Of a stretch of 64,000 nt of DNA, positions 33,617-41,865 are shown in pieces. Source of the DNA: Halolamina sediminis. GTDB lineage: Archaea > Halobacteriota > Halobacteria > Halobacteriales > Haloferacaceae. The notes beneath the pieces were generated by a model. That model made no database searches. It was not told the origin of the DNA and saw nothing but the letters and a program-made list of their open reading frames with translations. The translations under genes were made by a program, and so were the position numbers. How positions within the stretch are numbered: position 1 is the first letter of the stretch; each line of letters begins with the position of its first letter. Location of the stretch: assembly GCF_001282785.1 (NCBI RefSeq), contig NZ_CVUA01000001.1:2356001-2420000 (forward strand), in the 5' to 3' direction.

Positions 33617-34516
33617 ATGGAACTGGGCGTCATCGGACTCGGACGGATGGGACAGATCGTCGTCGACCGGGCTCTCGACGCGGGCCACGACGTGGTGGCG
33701 TTCGACCTGAGCGCGGAGGCGACCGCCGAGGCCGCCGAGGCGGGCGCGACCGCCGCCGACAGCGTTGCGGACCTCTGTGACCGACTGGGCGCGGAGAAAC
33801 GGATCTGGCTGATGGTGCCGGCGGGCGACCCCGTCGACGCCACGCTCGCGGATCTGGAGCCCCACGTCGGGGAGGACGACGTGATCGTCGACGGCGGGAA
33901 CTCCCACTTCGAGGCGTCGGTCCGCCGCGCGGAGGAGGTCGACGCTGCCTACCTCGACTGCGGCACCTCCGGCGGCCCCGCGGGCGCACACCTCGGCTTC
34001 TCGCTGATGATCGGCGGGCCCGAGTGGGCGTACGAGGCGATGGTGCCCGTCTTCGACGCCGTCGCGACCGGGAACGCCGGCCACGACCACATGGGTCCCT
34101 CGGGGTCGGGCCACTACGTGAAGATGATCCACAACGGCGTCGAGTACGCGCTGATGCAGGCCTACGGCGAGGGGTTCGAACTGCTCGCGAACGGGCGCTA
34201 CGACCTCGACCTCGAAGCCGTCGCGCGAACGTGGAACAACGGCGCCGTGATCCGCTCGTGGCTGCTCGAACTCTGCGAGGAGGCGTTCCGCGAGGAGGGG
34301 AACGATCTCGGCGACGTCGCCGACCACGTCGCCGGCGGCTCGACGGGGACCTGGACGGTCCAGGAGGCGCTGGAGCAGGAGACACCGGTGCCGCTGATCT
34401 ATCAGGCGCTGGCCGAGCGGTTCGGCTCGCGGGCGCCCGAGGAGGGACGGTTCTCCCGGCGGCTGGCGAACCGGCTGCGCTACGGGTTCGGGCGGCACGA
34501 CGTGAAGCGAGAGTAG
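33617..34516 (+). CDS. gnd: 6-phosphogluconate dehydrogenase (decarboxylating), short form
   Basis: A 299-residue enzyme that oxidises 6-phosphogluconate to ribulose 5-phosphate. The Rossmann motif GVIGLGRMGQIVVDRAL is at residues 4-20. MVPAGDPVD, VIVDGGNSHFEAS near 95, the substrate signature DCGTSGGPAGA and SGHYVKMIHNGVEYALMQAY with the catalytic Lys near 175 follow. This is the short YqeC/GndA type typical of haloarchaea, lacking the long C-terminal helix domain. A hairpin repeat starts at its stop codon. Confidence 0.93.
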   Translation: MELGVIGLGRMGQIVVDRALDAGHDVVAFDLSAEATAEAAEAGATAADSVADLCDRLGAEKRIWLMVPAGDPVDATLADLEPHVGEDDVIVDGGNSHFEASVRRAEEVDAAYLDCGTSGGPAGAHLGFSLMIGGPEWAYEAMVPVFDAVATGNAGHDHMGPSGSGHYVKMIHNGVEYALMQAYGEGFELLANGRYDLDLEAVARTWNNGAVIRSWLLELCEEAFREEGNDLGDVADHVAGGSTGTWTVQEALEQETPVPLIYQALAERFGSRAPEEGRFSRRLANRLRYGFGRHDVKRE

Positions 34517-34577
34517 CGAGGCGGGAAAACGCGAGCGACGGAGGAGCGAGCGGGAAACCGACCTCGGAACGCGAGCG
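34513..34577. repeat. Hairpin repeat at the 3' end of gnd
   Basis: An inverted relative of 32361-32428: AGTAGCGAGG at the gnd stop, AAAACGCGAGCGACG, GGAGCGAGCGG, AAACCGACCTCGGAACGCGAGCG. By eye about 85-90 percent matches the other copy. The two copies bracket the aminopeptidase-gnd pair in opposite orientation. A weaker third stretch of the same kind follows to about 34632. Confidence 0.7.
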
Positions 34578-34633
34578 GGGAGCGAACGCGACCCGCGAGC
34601 AATGAGCGAGGTCGGAGAAAACGCGAGCCAGCC

Positions 34634-34790
34634 GTCGTTCGTCAGTACGGTATCGGGCCGACAGCTTGTTCGCGAGAGCCGCCGCTCAGGGTCGTTGAAC
34701 GACGGGGTAGGCCAACGGGAGAACCCCCGTGGAGACCACGAGGGCGAAAGGCCCCCGCTGTCCGTGCCGTCACCTCTACTCCCCGCCGGC
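34634..34790. other. Unexplained stretch with several strong hairpins
   Basis: This lies between gnd and the ABC permease in a gap of about 325 bases. It contains GTCGTT-G-AACGAC, CGTGG-AGA-CCACG and GGGC-GAAA-GGCCC, closely packed and surrounded by C/G strips. It lacks the conserved cores of SRP RNA, RNase P RNA and 5S RNA. It may be an unrecognised structured RNA or the end of a vanished insertion sequence. Strand is not decided. Confidence 0.3.
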
Positions 34791-34841
34791 GACGGAAAAC
34801 ACCTCCGACATCTCCGTTTGACAGGGTCGGTAGCGGGCCCG

Positions 34842-35735
34842 CTACAGGTCGGCGTCCCGGAACCAGACGATCCCCACCGCGAGCGGGATCGCCAGCCAGA
34901 GCAGCATCGCGAGCAGGACGACAGCGTCGGAGAACACCGGCGAGAGTTCGGGGCCGAGCGCCCGTGCGGCCTGCTGGTTCGGGATCATCCCCAGCAGCAG
35001 GCTGAACATCCGGATGCGGGCCTCCAGATCACTCATGAACAGGCTGTCGACCAGCGACTTGTACGCTTGAATCGGGTTGAGGATCTTCATCGCGAGCCGG
35101 AGCTGGAACTGCTGGGGCGTCGAGAGGCCGAACAGCTCCGTCGCCGCGCGGTTGACGCCGGTGACGAAGAAGTTCCAGAGGAACCAGAACGTCGCGAACA
35201 GCCCGCCAGCGCCGACCAGCGCCTGCTGGTTCGTGTTTGCGGCCGCGGAGACGCCGACGGCGATGCCGACGAACACGACCCCCAGCAGCGCGGTCAGCAG
35301 CGCGAACTCGACGTAGACGAGGATGTCCAGCCCCGACGCCGCCGGCAGCAGCGCGAGCAGCGCGACGAAGAAGCCGATCAACACCGGCAGGCTGACGACC
35401 GCACTGCGGCCGAGGAACTTCCCGAGCACCACGTCGTCACGCGAGTGGGGCAGCGAGAGCAGTAGCTTGATCGTGCCCGACTCCTGCTCGCGGGTGATCG
35501 AGCCGTAGGCGACGACGAGCGCCGTCAGCGGGATCAGGATCGCGGTCCCCTGCTTGAGGTAGAACAGGAAGCCCCGGAGGATCGCCGCCGATTCCTGCTG
35601 GCTGCCCCCGCCGACGTAGAGCCGCCCGATCGCGGCGCCGGCGAACACGAGGATCGACAGCGCCGACAGCACCCAGAGCCACCGGGAGCGCACCGCATCG
35701 CGGAAGTCCTTCCGGGCGACGGCCTCCCAGCTCAT
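34842..35735 (-). CDS. ABC transporter permease (NosY/ABC-2 type)
   Basis: A 297-residue membrane protein with about six hydrophobic helices. It begins MSWEAVARKDFRDAVRSRWLW, the usual cytosolic lead of ABC-2 permeases. YGSITREQESGTIKLLLSLP and GKFLGRSAV follow, which form the coupling region. The start overlaps the ATPase stop by 4 bases (ATGA), so the pair forms one exporter. The substrate is unknown; similar pairs export copper-related factors, antibiotics or lipids. Confidence 0.9.
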   Translation of the reverse strand: MSWEAVARKDFRDAVRSRWLWVLSALSILVFAGAAIGRLYVGGGSQQESAAILRGFLFYLKQGTAILIPLTALVVAYGSITREQESGTIKLLLSLPHSRDDVVLGKFLGRSAVVSLPVLIGFFVALLALLPAASGLDILVYVEFALLTALLGVVFVGIAVGVSAAANTNQQALVGAGGLFATFWFLWNFFVTGVNRAATELFGLSTPQQFQLRLAMKILNPIQAYKSLVDSLFMSDLEARIRMFSLLLGMIPNQQAARALGPELSPVFSDAVVLLAMLLWLAIPLAVGIVWFRDADL

Positions 35736-36676
35736 GACCCCACCTCCTCGGCCGCCCCACCATCGTCGGGTGTATCACCCTCGGTGTACGCGAGGAACAG
35801 GTCCTCGAGCGACGACTCGCGGGTCGAGAAGTCCTCGACGGCGACGCCGGCATCCTCGAGCGCGCCGATGACCGCGGTTTTGGCTTCGGGATCGCACTGG
35901 ACCGTCACGGTCGCGCCGTCGGTCGAGGCGGCGTCGACGCCGTCGAGCGCGCGCACCGCGTCGAGATCGTCGTCCGCCACGCCGCTCGCAGTGATCTCTA
36001 GCGTCGCGCCGGTGCCGACCGCCTCGCGCAGCCCCTCGACGGAGTCCTTGGCGACGAGCTCCCCCTTGCGGAGGATCCCCACGCTGTCACAGACCGCTTC
36101 CACCTGCCCGAGCACGTGGCTGGAGAAGAACACCGTCGCGCCGCGCTCGGCTTCCTCGCGGACGATATCGCGCATCTCCTTCGCCCCCGCGGGGTCGAGC
36201 CCGGAGGAGGGCTCGTCGAGGATCAGTAGGTCGGGGTCGCCCACCAGCGCCATCCCAAGCGCGAGGCGCTGGGCCATCCCCTTCGAGTAGCCGCCGGCCT
36301 TGCGGTCGCCGTCGCCGGCGAGGCCGACGCGATCGAGCACGGCGTCCGGGTCGGCGTCGGCGTCCTTGGACTCGATCGCGAACTCCAGATGTTCGCGCCC
36401 CGTGAGGCGCTCGTACACGGAGAACCCCTCCGGGAGCACGCCCGTACGGTCCCGGACCGCGACGCTGTCGCGCTGGGGATCCATTCCGAGCACTTCCACC
36501 CGCCCCGCGGTGGGGCGGACGAAGTCGAGCAGGACGTTGATCGTCGTCGACTTCCCGGCCCCGTTCGGACCGAGGAAGCCGAACACCTCGCCCTCCTCCA
36601 CCGTCAGATCGAGCCCGTCGACGGCGGTCACGTCGCCGAACCGTTTCGTCACCCCGTCGAGTTCGATGGCAGCCAT
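35732..36676 (-). CDS. ABC transporter ATP-binding protein
   Basis: A 314-residue ATPase. The Walker A motif GPNGAGKST is near residue 37, the Q-loop region lies around TGVLPEGFSVYERLTGREHLEF, the signature YSKGMAQRLALGMAL is near 134, the Walker B motif LLILDEPSSGLDP follows, and the H loop is in FFSSHVL. The C-terminal 90 residues form an extra domain (LEITASGVADDDLDAV) usual for ABC-2 exporters. The start at 36676 precedes the family N-terminus. It is the first gene of the two-gene exporter operon. Confidence 0.94.
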   Translation of the reverse strand: MAAIELDGVTKRFGDVTAVDGLDLTVEEGEVFGFLGPNGAGKSTTINVLLDFVRPTAGRVEVLGMDPQRDSVAVRDRTGVLPEGFSVYERLTGREHLEFAIESKDADADPDAVLDRVGLAGDGDRKAGGYSKGMAQRLALGMALVGDPDLLILDEPSSGLDPAGAKEMRDIVREEAERGATVFFSSHVLGQVEAVCDSVGILRKGELVAKDSVEGLREAVGTGATLEITASGVADDDLDAVRALDGVDAASTDGATVTVQCDPEAKTAVIGALEDAGVAVEDFSTRESSLEDLFLAYTEGDTPDDGGAAEEVGS

Positions 36677-36806
36677 GGGCCGGCTTGCCCCGGTTCCCGA
36701 TAAAGGGTTTCGGCCCGTGCGAAGAGAAACTGGTGAGCGCAGACACGACCGCGGCGTTCTCCGTGAGAGCGGCCCGGCGGCCGCTTCGGTCACGGGCCGC
36801 GGTCGG

Positions 36807-37064
36807 TTACAGCACGTCGTCGGGATCGTGTGCCGCCGCGACACGCTCGGCTTCGGCCGCGTACCGCTCGGCGGTCTCGGCGTCGTCGATCGGATCCAGC
36901 CGGTCGTCCTCGACGTCGACGGCGGCGGTCGGCCCGTCGCGGGTCGCGAGGCGGTCCAGCGCGGCCTGTCTGGTGAACGCCCGCTCGCCGTCCGGCGTGG
37001 CGTAGGTCATCGTCACCGTGTTGCGGCTGTCGACGTCGCGGTCGACCAGCCAGACGCGAGTCAT
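36807..37064 (-). CDS. Conserved haloarchaeal small protein (85 aa)
   Basis: An 85-residue acidic protein starting MTRVWLVDRDVDSRNTVTMT, with YATPDGERAFTRQAALDRLA and an acidic helix ending AAHDPDDVL. I have the impression of a widespread haloarchaeal family with a beta-strand lead and a helical tail, but no function is known to me. It is upstream of and co-directional with the ABC operon, at 130 bases. Confidence 0.6.
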   Translation of the reverse strand: MTRVWLVDRDVDSRNTVTMTYATPDGERAFTRQAALDRLATRDGPTAAVDVEDDRLDPIDDAETAERYAAEAERVAAAHDPDDVL

Positions 37065-37170
37065 GGGGCGAGGTTGTGGTGGGGGCGGCTTGTAGTCGGC
37101 GGTCGGGTACTGGGTGGCCTCCCTCGCGACACCGCTGCACCGTTCGAGGCACCAGAAGAGTCCCGTTCAC

Positions 37171-37400
37171 GCGTGAAGGTGTGGTTGCGGTGGAAGCGTC
37201 GCCGCCAACGCGCGAGCGAGTGAAACGAGCGAGCGCCGGCGGCGACGGGGAGGTGCGGGGACTCGGCACTGCGCCGTAGACGAGAGCCTCCGGCTCTCGT
37301 TTGCCAATCAGAAATCTCCGATTTCTGATGACGGACCTCGTGTCCGGCGCACCGCGGTTACAAGTGGTCGACGAACGAGATGCTGTCGCGGTTGCCGTCT
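37171..37400. repeat. Dispersed intergenic element, copy 3 (truncated, opposite orientation)
   Basis: The gene-free stretch 37065-37529 holds a copy in reverse orientation. On the minus strand it reads CGCGACAGCATCTCG..GACCACTTGTAACCGCGG, then GTGCGCCGGACACGAGGTCC. This is interrupted by the module at 37276-37332 and resumes GGCGCAGTGCCGAGTCCCC. A GTCGCCGCC/GGCGGCGAC stem and CTTCCACCGCAACCAC follow. The right half of the element is missing. Beyond 37400, degenerate repeats of ACTGAGAC..CGACAGC-type sequence continue toward uvrC. Confidence 0.8.
37276..37332. mobile_element. Double-hairpin module cleanly inserted in element copy 3
   Basis: 57 bases: GTAGACGAGAGCC-TCC-GGCTCTCGT, centre TTGCCAA, TCAGAAATC-TCC-GATTTCTGA, end TGAC. 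It splits the element hairpin between GGTCC and GGCGC (minus strand). Copy 1 has GGTCCGGCGC uninterrupted, so the empty site is known and no target duplication is seen. Confidence 0.88.
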
Positions 37401-37529
37401 CAGTAGGCAAAATCGTGGTGTTGTCGGGGTCTCAGTAGCCAACGATCGAGGCGCTGTTGCAGTCGCGATCCTGTACACCGACGGCCGAGGGCGTCACGCT
37501 CAAACGCGCCGACACCCTACCCCGGATAG

Positions 37530-39377
37530 ATGGACGCGAGCGAGGTCCGAGCGCGCGCCGGCGACCTCCCTCGGGAGCCGGGCGTCTACCAGTTCCTCGA
37601 ACGCGGCGACGACGCCGACACGGTTCTCTACGTCGGCAAGGCCGTCGACATCCGCGACCGCGTGCGCTCCTACGCGGACCACCGAGGCGGCGAAGCCGCC
37701 TCGAGCCGCGCGAACGGCGAAGCCGTGAGCGGACCGCGGAGCGACCGCATCCGGAAGATGGTCGGGCGCGCCGACGCGATCGACACCGCGGTCACGGACA
37801 CCGAGACCCAGGCCCTCCTACTGGAGGCGAACCTGATCAAGCGCCACCAGCCGCGGTACAACGTCCGGCTGAAGGACGACAAGTCCTACCCGCTGGTCCA
37901 GCTCACCAACCACGAGTACCCCCGAATCGAGATCACCCGCGACCCCGACGACGCAGCGACCGTTTTCGGTCCCTACACCCGGAAGGACGAGGTCGAGACG
38001 GTCGTGAAGGCGATCCGGGAGACGTACGGGCTGCGGGGCTGTTCGGACCACAAGTTCCGCAACCGCGACCGGCCCTGCCTCGACCACGAGATGGGGCTCT
38101 GCTCGGCGCCCTGCGTCGACGCGATCGGCGCGGAAAGCTACGCGGAGGACGTGTCGAGCGCGATCCGCTTCTTCGAGGGCGAAACCGGGATCCTCGCCGA
38201 CCCGCTGCGGCGGGAGATGGAGCAGGCCGCCCAAGCGGAGGAGTTCGAGCGTGCCGCCAACGCCCGGGATCGCCTCGAAACGGTCGAGGCGTTCCACGGC
38301 GAGGGCGGCGAGGCGGTCTCCTCGCCCGGAAGCCGTCGGGAACTCGACGTGCTCGCGGCGGTCGTCGAGGGCGGCGACGCGACTGTCGCGCGGCTCCACG
38401 CCGACGCCGGCCAGCTCGTCGACCGCTCGCGACACCGCCTCGACGCGCCCGAGGGCGAGGACCGCGTCGCGAGCCTGCTGTCGGCGTTCCTGACGCAGTA
38501 CTACGCCGAACGGGAACTGCCCGACGCGATCCTGCTCTCCGAGCGGCCGGACGACGAGGACGTGCTCGGCTGGCTCGAGAGCGCGGGCGTCGACGTGTCG
38601 GTGCCCGGCGCGGGCCGTGAGGGGAAGCTCGTCGAGTTGGCGCTCAAGAACGCCCGCAGCGGCGTCGGCGGCGCGGACGACCCCGTGGGCGCGCTCGGGC
38701 AGGCGCTCGACATTCCCCGCCCGGAGCGCATCGAGGGGTTCGACGTGAGCCACGCCCAGGGGAAGGCGGTCGTCGGCAGCGACGTGTGTTTCGTCGACGG
38801 CAGCGCCGAGAACTCCGACTACCGCCGGAAGAAGCTGCCCGAACGCAACGACGACTACGCCAACATGCGCGAACTGGTGCGCTGGCGGGCCGAACGCGCC
38901 GTCGACGGGCGGGACGACCGGCCCGACCCGGACCTGCTGCTGATCGACGGCGGCGAGGGACAGTTGGGCGCCGCGATGGACGCGCTCGACGAGGTGGGCT
39001 GGGAGGTGCCCTGTATCGCGCTGGCGAAGTCAGAGGAGTTGGTGGTCACGCCCGACGGCGTCGCCGAGCGAAGCTCGGCTGCCAGTCAGGCGTCGCCTGA
39101 CAACGTCGAGCGGTTCGACGACGACGCGTCCCACCTCCACCTGCTCCAGCGCGTCCGCGACGAGGCCCACCGCTTCGCGGTCCAGTACCACCAGAGCGTG
39201 CGCGACGAGGTGGCGACGGCGCTCGACGAAGTCGAGGGCGTCGGCCCCGAGACGCGCAGACGGCTGCTCCGCCGGTTCGGCTCGATCGACGCGATCCGCG
39301 ATGCCGGCGAGCCGGCGCTTCTGGACGTGGAGGGCGTCGGGCCGACGACCGCCGAGCGGATCGACCGGCGGCTGTAA
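37530..39377 (+). CDS. uvrC: Excinuclease ABC subunit C, with two palindrome-encoded inserts
   Basis: A 615-residue nucleotide-excision-repair nuclease. The GIY-YIG domain is at about 10-100 ([29 protein letters not shown]), followed by [23 protein letters not shown] (shown as key parts), [21 protein letters not shown] with the Cys cluster, and a UVR motif near 230-260. The RNase H-like nuclease half has [18 protein letters not shown] and [15 protein letters not shown]-terminal helix-hairpin-helix pair follows. Two segments absent from usual UvrC are [18 protein letters not shown] (about residues 50-67) and [14 protein letters not shown] (511-524). Both are encoded by paired hairpins. The frame stays open, so the protein is probably functional. 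Confidence 0.95.
   Translation: MDASEVRARAGDLPREPGVYQFLERGDDADTVLYVGKAVDIRDRVRSYADHRGGEAASSRANGEAVSGPRSDRIRKMVGRADAIDTAVTDTETQALLLEANLIKRHQPRYNVRLKDDKSYPLVQLTNHEYPRIEITRDPDDAATVFGPYTRKDEVETVVKAIRETYGLRGCSDHKFRNRDRPCLDHEMGLCSAPCVDAIGAESYAEDVSSAIRFFEGETGILADPLRREMEQAAQAEEFERAANARDRLETVEAFHGEGGEAVSSPGSRRELDVLAAVVEGGDATVARLHADAGQLVDRSRHRLDAPEGEDRVASLLSAFLTQYYAERELPDAILLSERPDDEDVLGWLESAGVDVSVPGAGREGKLVELALKNARSGVGGADDPVGALGQALDIPRPERIEGFDVSHAQGKAVVGSDVCFVDGSAENSDYRRKKLPERNDDYANMRELVRWRAERAVDGRDDRPDPDLLLIDGGEGQLGAAMDALDEVGWEVPCIALAKSEELVVTPDGVAERSSAASQASPDNVERFDDDASHLHLLQRVRDEAHRFAVQYHQSVRDEVATALDEVEGVGPETRRRLLRRFGSIDAIRDAGEPALLDVEGVGPTTAERIDRRL
37681..37734. mobile_element. Probable double-hairpin insert in uvrC (first)
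   Basis: GAGGCGGC-GAA-GCCGCCTC, an 11-base spacer, then ACGGC-GAA-GCCGT. It adds about 18 codons between SYAD and PRSDRI, which adjoin in typical UvrC. The centre differs from the GGCTGCCAA consensus, so membership in the module family is less certain than for 39060. Confidence 0.55.
39060..39101. mobile_element. Double-hairpin module in frame in uvrC (second)
   Basis: 42 bases, exactly 14 codons and aligned to the codon frame: GTCG-CCGAGC-GAA-GCTCGG, centre CTGCCA, GTCAGGC-GTC-GCCTGAC. It encodes [14 protein letters not shown]. The ends and centre match the other modules. Confidence 0.8.
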
Positions 39378-39479
39378 AAATCTCGTTTCACTTTCCAGTA
39401 CCTATTTGCCGGCCGGCATCGAACCGCCGTTCGTTCGCCGCCCTCCGCCCTCCATGGCGAGTTTCGGCGTACGTCAACC

Positions 39480-40760
39480 ATGAAACGAGTCATACTCGTC
39501 ACGTTACTCGTCGCGCTGGCCGGCGTGCCAGCCGCGGCGGCAGTCGCACCGATCGACGGCGCGACCGACGCACCGGCCCCCGCAGTCAACGACGCCGTCT
39601 CCACCGAGCAGAGTGACGACGGCGACGGGAACTACACGCGGCTCTACGTCGACGCCCGGGAGAGCTACCTCGACCTCAAGCCCGGTGAGAGCGACACGTT
39701 CACCGTCGTCGTCGAGAACGGCGAGGACGAGTCGGTCGACGTGAACCCCCACCTGTTCACGTCGCCGACCGACCGCAACCCGATCAAGGAGTCGTGGATC
39801 GAGATCGACGGCCCCGACAGCATCGACGCTGGCGAGGAAGTCGAGTACGAAGTGAGCGTCTCCGTCCCCGAGGACGCCGAGATCGCGCGCTACTCCGGCG
39901 CGATCGCGTTCACCGACCAGACCGTCTCGACGGCCGGCCGGCCCGACCGCCCGGTCCACGCGGCCCACACGAGCGTCACCGTCTGGAAGGAGCCGACCGT
40001 GCAGATCCTCTCGGAGACGTACATCCACACGCAGGTCGAGGCTGGCGACTCGATCAGCAAGCAGATCGTGATCGAGAACACCGGCGACGAGTCGGTGCCG
40101 CTGAGCCCCGAGCGCGCCGAGCAGCGCGGCCGCTGCTACGGCACCCACTGCCCGCAGCAGGTCGACCAGTCCTGGATCGACGTCGACGCGCCGAGCCAGA
40201 TCGCACCCGGTGAGACCGCGACCGTGACGGTCACGATCTCGCCGGACGCCGACGCCGAGCGCGGGCGCTACGACACCTCGCTCGACCTGGGGCTGCAGGA
40301 CCCCAACCGCCGCGACGACAACAACTACTGGCAGGAGGTCAGCCTGAGCTTCGTCGTCTGGGAGCAGCCCGAGGAGGCCTACGAGGCCGAGTTCGACGTT
40401 TCCGAGCGGACCGACAACGTCACGCTGACGCTCAACCCCCAGAACCGCCGCACCGCCGAGAACGCCGAGGCCGCGAGCTTCGACGTGACGTTCGTCTCAC
40501 CTGACGGCGAGCGAATCGAGGCCGAGCGCGTGGAGGTGAGCCAGAGCGGCTACGTCGACCTCGGCTCCTCGCCCCAGCGCGGCGCCTCGCAGGACGGTCC
40601 CTACGCCACCAACGGCGGGCAGACCGAGTTCGTCTACGAGCTCGAGGAGCCGGCCGCCGGCGAGTGGACCGCCGAGATCATGCCCGACAACACGATGGGG
40701 TTCCAGTACGAGATCACCCAGAACGAGTCCGACGACGAACTGGACGAGTCGGACGAGTAA
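39480..40760 (+). CDS. Secreted acidic protein with Ig-like (NEW3/COG1470-type) repeats
   Basis: A 426-residue protein. A Sec-type signal peptide spans 1-22 (MKRVILVTLLVALAGVPAAA). Two similar beta-sandwich-like segments follow (about 55-165, YLDLKPGESDTFTVVVENG; about 175-285, SISKQIVIENTGDESVP). They resemble alpha-galactosidase-associated/COG1470 Ig-like domains. A third beta region follows and the tail is very acidic. It has no C-terminal membrane anchor or sorting motif, so it is probably exported or surface-associated. Its role is unknown. Confidence 0.75.
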   Translation: MKRVILVTLLVALAGVPAAAAVAPIDGATDAPAPAVNDAVSTEQSDDGDGNYTRLYVDARESYLDLKPGESDTFTVVVENGEDESVDVNPHLFTSPTDRNPIKESWIEIDGPDSIDAGEEVEYEVSVSVPEDAEIARYSGAIAFTDQTVSTAGRPDRPVHAAHTSVTVWKEPTVQILSETYIHTQVEAGDSISKQIVIENTGDESVPLSPERAEQRGRCYGTHCPQQVDQSWIDVDAPSQIAPGETATVTVTISPDADAERGRYDTSLDLGLQDPNRRDDNNYWQEVSLSFVVWEQPEEAYEAEFDVSERTDNVTLTLNPQNRRTAENAEAASFDVTFVSPDGERIEAERVEVSQSGYVDLGSSPQRGASQDGPYATNGGQTEFVYELEEPAAGEWTAEIMPDNTMGFQYEITQNESDDELDESDE

Positions 40761-40856
40761 CCCCGCGTACTCTCCCATTTTTCGCGTACTGCGGCCGGCT
40801 AGCGCCGCGTGTCACCACCGCCGACCTCTCCCCGCGGTGGCCCGAACGTCCGGGCG

Positions 40857-41861
40857 ATGCAATCGGAGATGACCGCACACGTCATCGAGGAGTACGGCGA
40901 CCCCGACGTCTTCACCGAGACCGAACGACCGATCCCCGAGCCCGACCCCGGCGAGATCCGTGTCGGGGTCGTCGCCTCGAGCGTCAACCCCGTCGACTAC
41001 AAGATCCGTGCGGGCCACATCCCCGACTTCGCCCCGGAGTTCCCGGCGACGCTGGGCTGTGACGTCGCCGGCGTCGTCGACGCGGTCGGCGAGGGCGTCG
41101 ACCGCTTCGAGGCCGGCGACGAGGTGTACGGGATGCCCGGCGGCGCCGGCCGGCAGGGCGGGCTCGCCGACTACGTCGTCGGCCACGCGGGCACGTTCGC
41201 CGACGCGCCGGAGTCGATCCCGCTCGCCGACGCCGCGGCGCTGCCGGTCGTCGCGCTCACGGCGTGGGAGATGCTGACCGACAAGAGCGACGTGGGGATC
41301 GACGACGACGTGCTCGTCTACGGCGCCAGCGGCGGCGTCGGCCACATCGGCGTACAGGTCGCCCGCTGGCTCGGCGCGAACGTGACCGCGACGGGATCGA
41401 CCGCCGAGAAGCGTGACCTCGCGCTGGAACTCGGCGCCGATGGGGCCGTCGACTACACCGAGACCGAGCCCGCCGAGTACGTCGTGCAGTACGCCGACGG
41501 CGCCGGCTTCGACACCGTGTTCGACCCCGTCGGCGACGACCACCTCGCGACCGCGTTCGAGGCGGTCCGGCCGTTCGGGAGCGTCGTCACCACCGAGTCC
41601 AGCGCCGCCGAGAAGCTCTCGCTCGCGCCGATGCACGAGAACTCCCTCGAACTCGGCGTCGTGTTGGTGATCCTGCCGGTACTGCTCGGCGAGAGAGAGG
41701 AGCGTGTCGGCGACGAACTCGACGAGATCGCGTCACTGGTCGACGACGGCGCGATTACGCCCCACGTCGACGAACGGTTCACGTTCGACGAGGTGGCCGA
41801 CGCGCACGCGCTGGCCGAGTCCGGCGAGTTCGTCGGGAAGCTACTGCTCGAAAACGAGTGA
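40857..41861 (+). CDS. Zinc-independent quinone oxidoreductase, MDR superfamily
   Basis: A 334-residue NADPH-dependent reductase of the QOR branch. It shows EYGDPDVFTETERPIPEPDPG, SVNPVDYKIRAGH, LGCDVAGVVDAVGEGVDRFEAGDEVYG and the Rossmann motif VYGASGGVGHIGVQVARWLGANV (shown as key part GASGGVG) near residue 150. No catalytic or structural zinc cysteines are visible. It reduces quinones or enones. ATG 40857 is annotated; ATG 40869 (MTAHVIEEYG) is an equally good start. A T-rich run at about 40778 probably ends the upstream transcript. Confidence 0.9.
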   Translation: MQSEMTAHVIEEYGDPDVFTETERPIPEPDPGEIRVGVVASSVNPVDYKIRAGHIPDFAPEFPATLGCDVAGVVDAVGEGVDRFEAGDEVYGMPGGAGRQGGLADYVVGHAGTFADAPESIPLADAAALPVVALTAWEMLTDKSDVGIDDDVLVYGASGGVGHIGVQVARWLGANVTATGSTAEKRDLALELGADGAVDYTETEPAEYVVQYADGAGFDTVFDPVGDDHLATAFEAVRPFGSVVTTESSAAEKLSLAPMHENSLELGVVLVILPVLLGEREERVGDELDEIASLVDDGAITPHVDERFTFDEVADAHALAESGEFVGKLLLENE

Positions 41862-41865
41862 CGCG

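Noticed and set aside
34634-34790. RNase P RNA or SRP RNA
   Set aside because: The conserved GAGGAAAGUCC-type core of RNase P and the GGAAACGG-type SRP helix 8 core are not seen, so only an unspecified structured region is reported.
34602-35465. A 287-residue plus-strand protein
   Set aside because: Most of it is antisense to the ABC permease, which has proper membrane helices and couples to the ATPase gene by ATGA.
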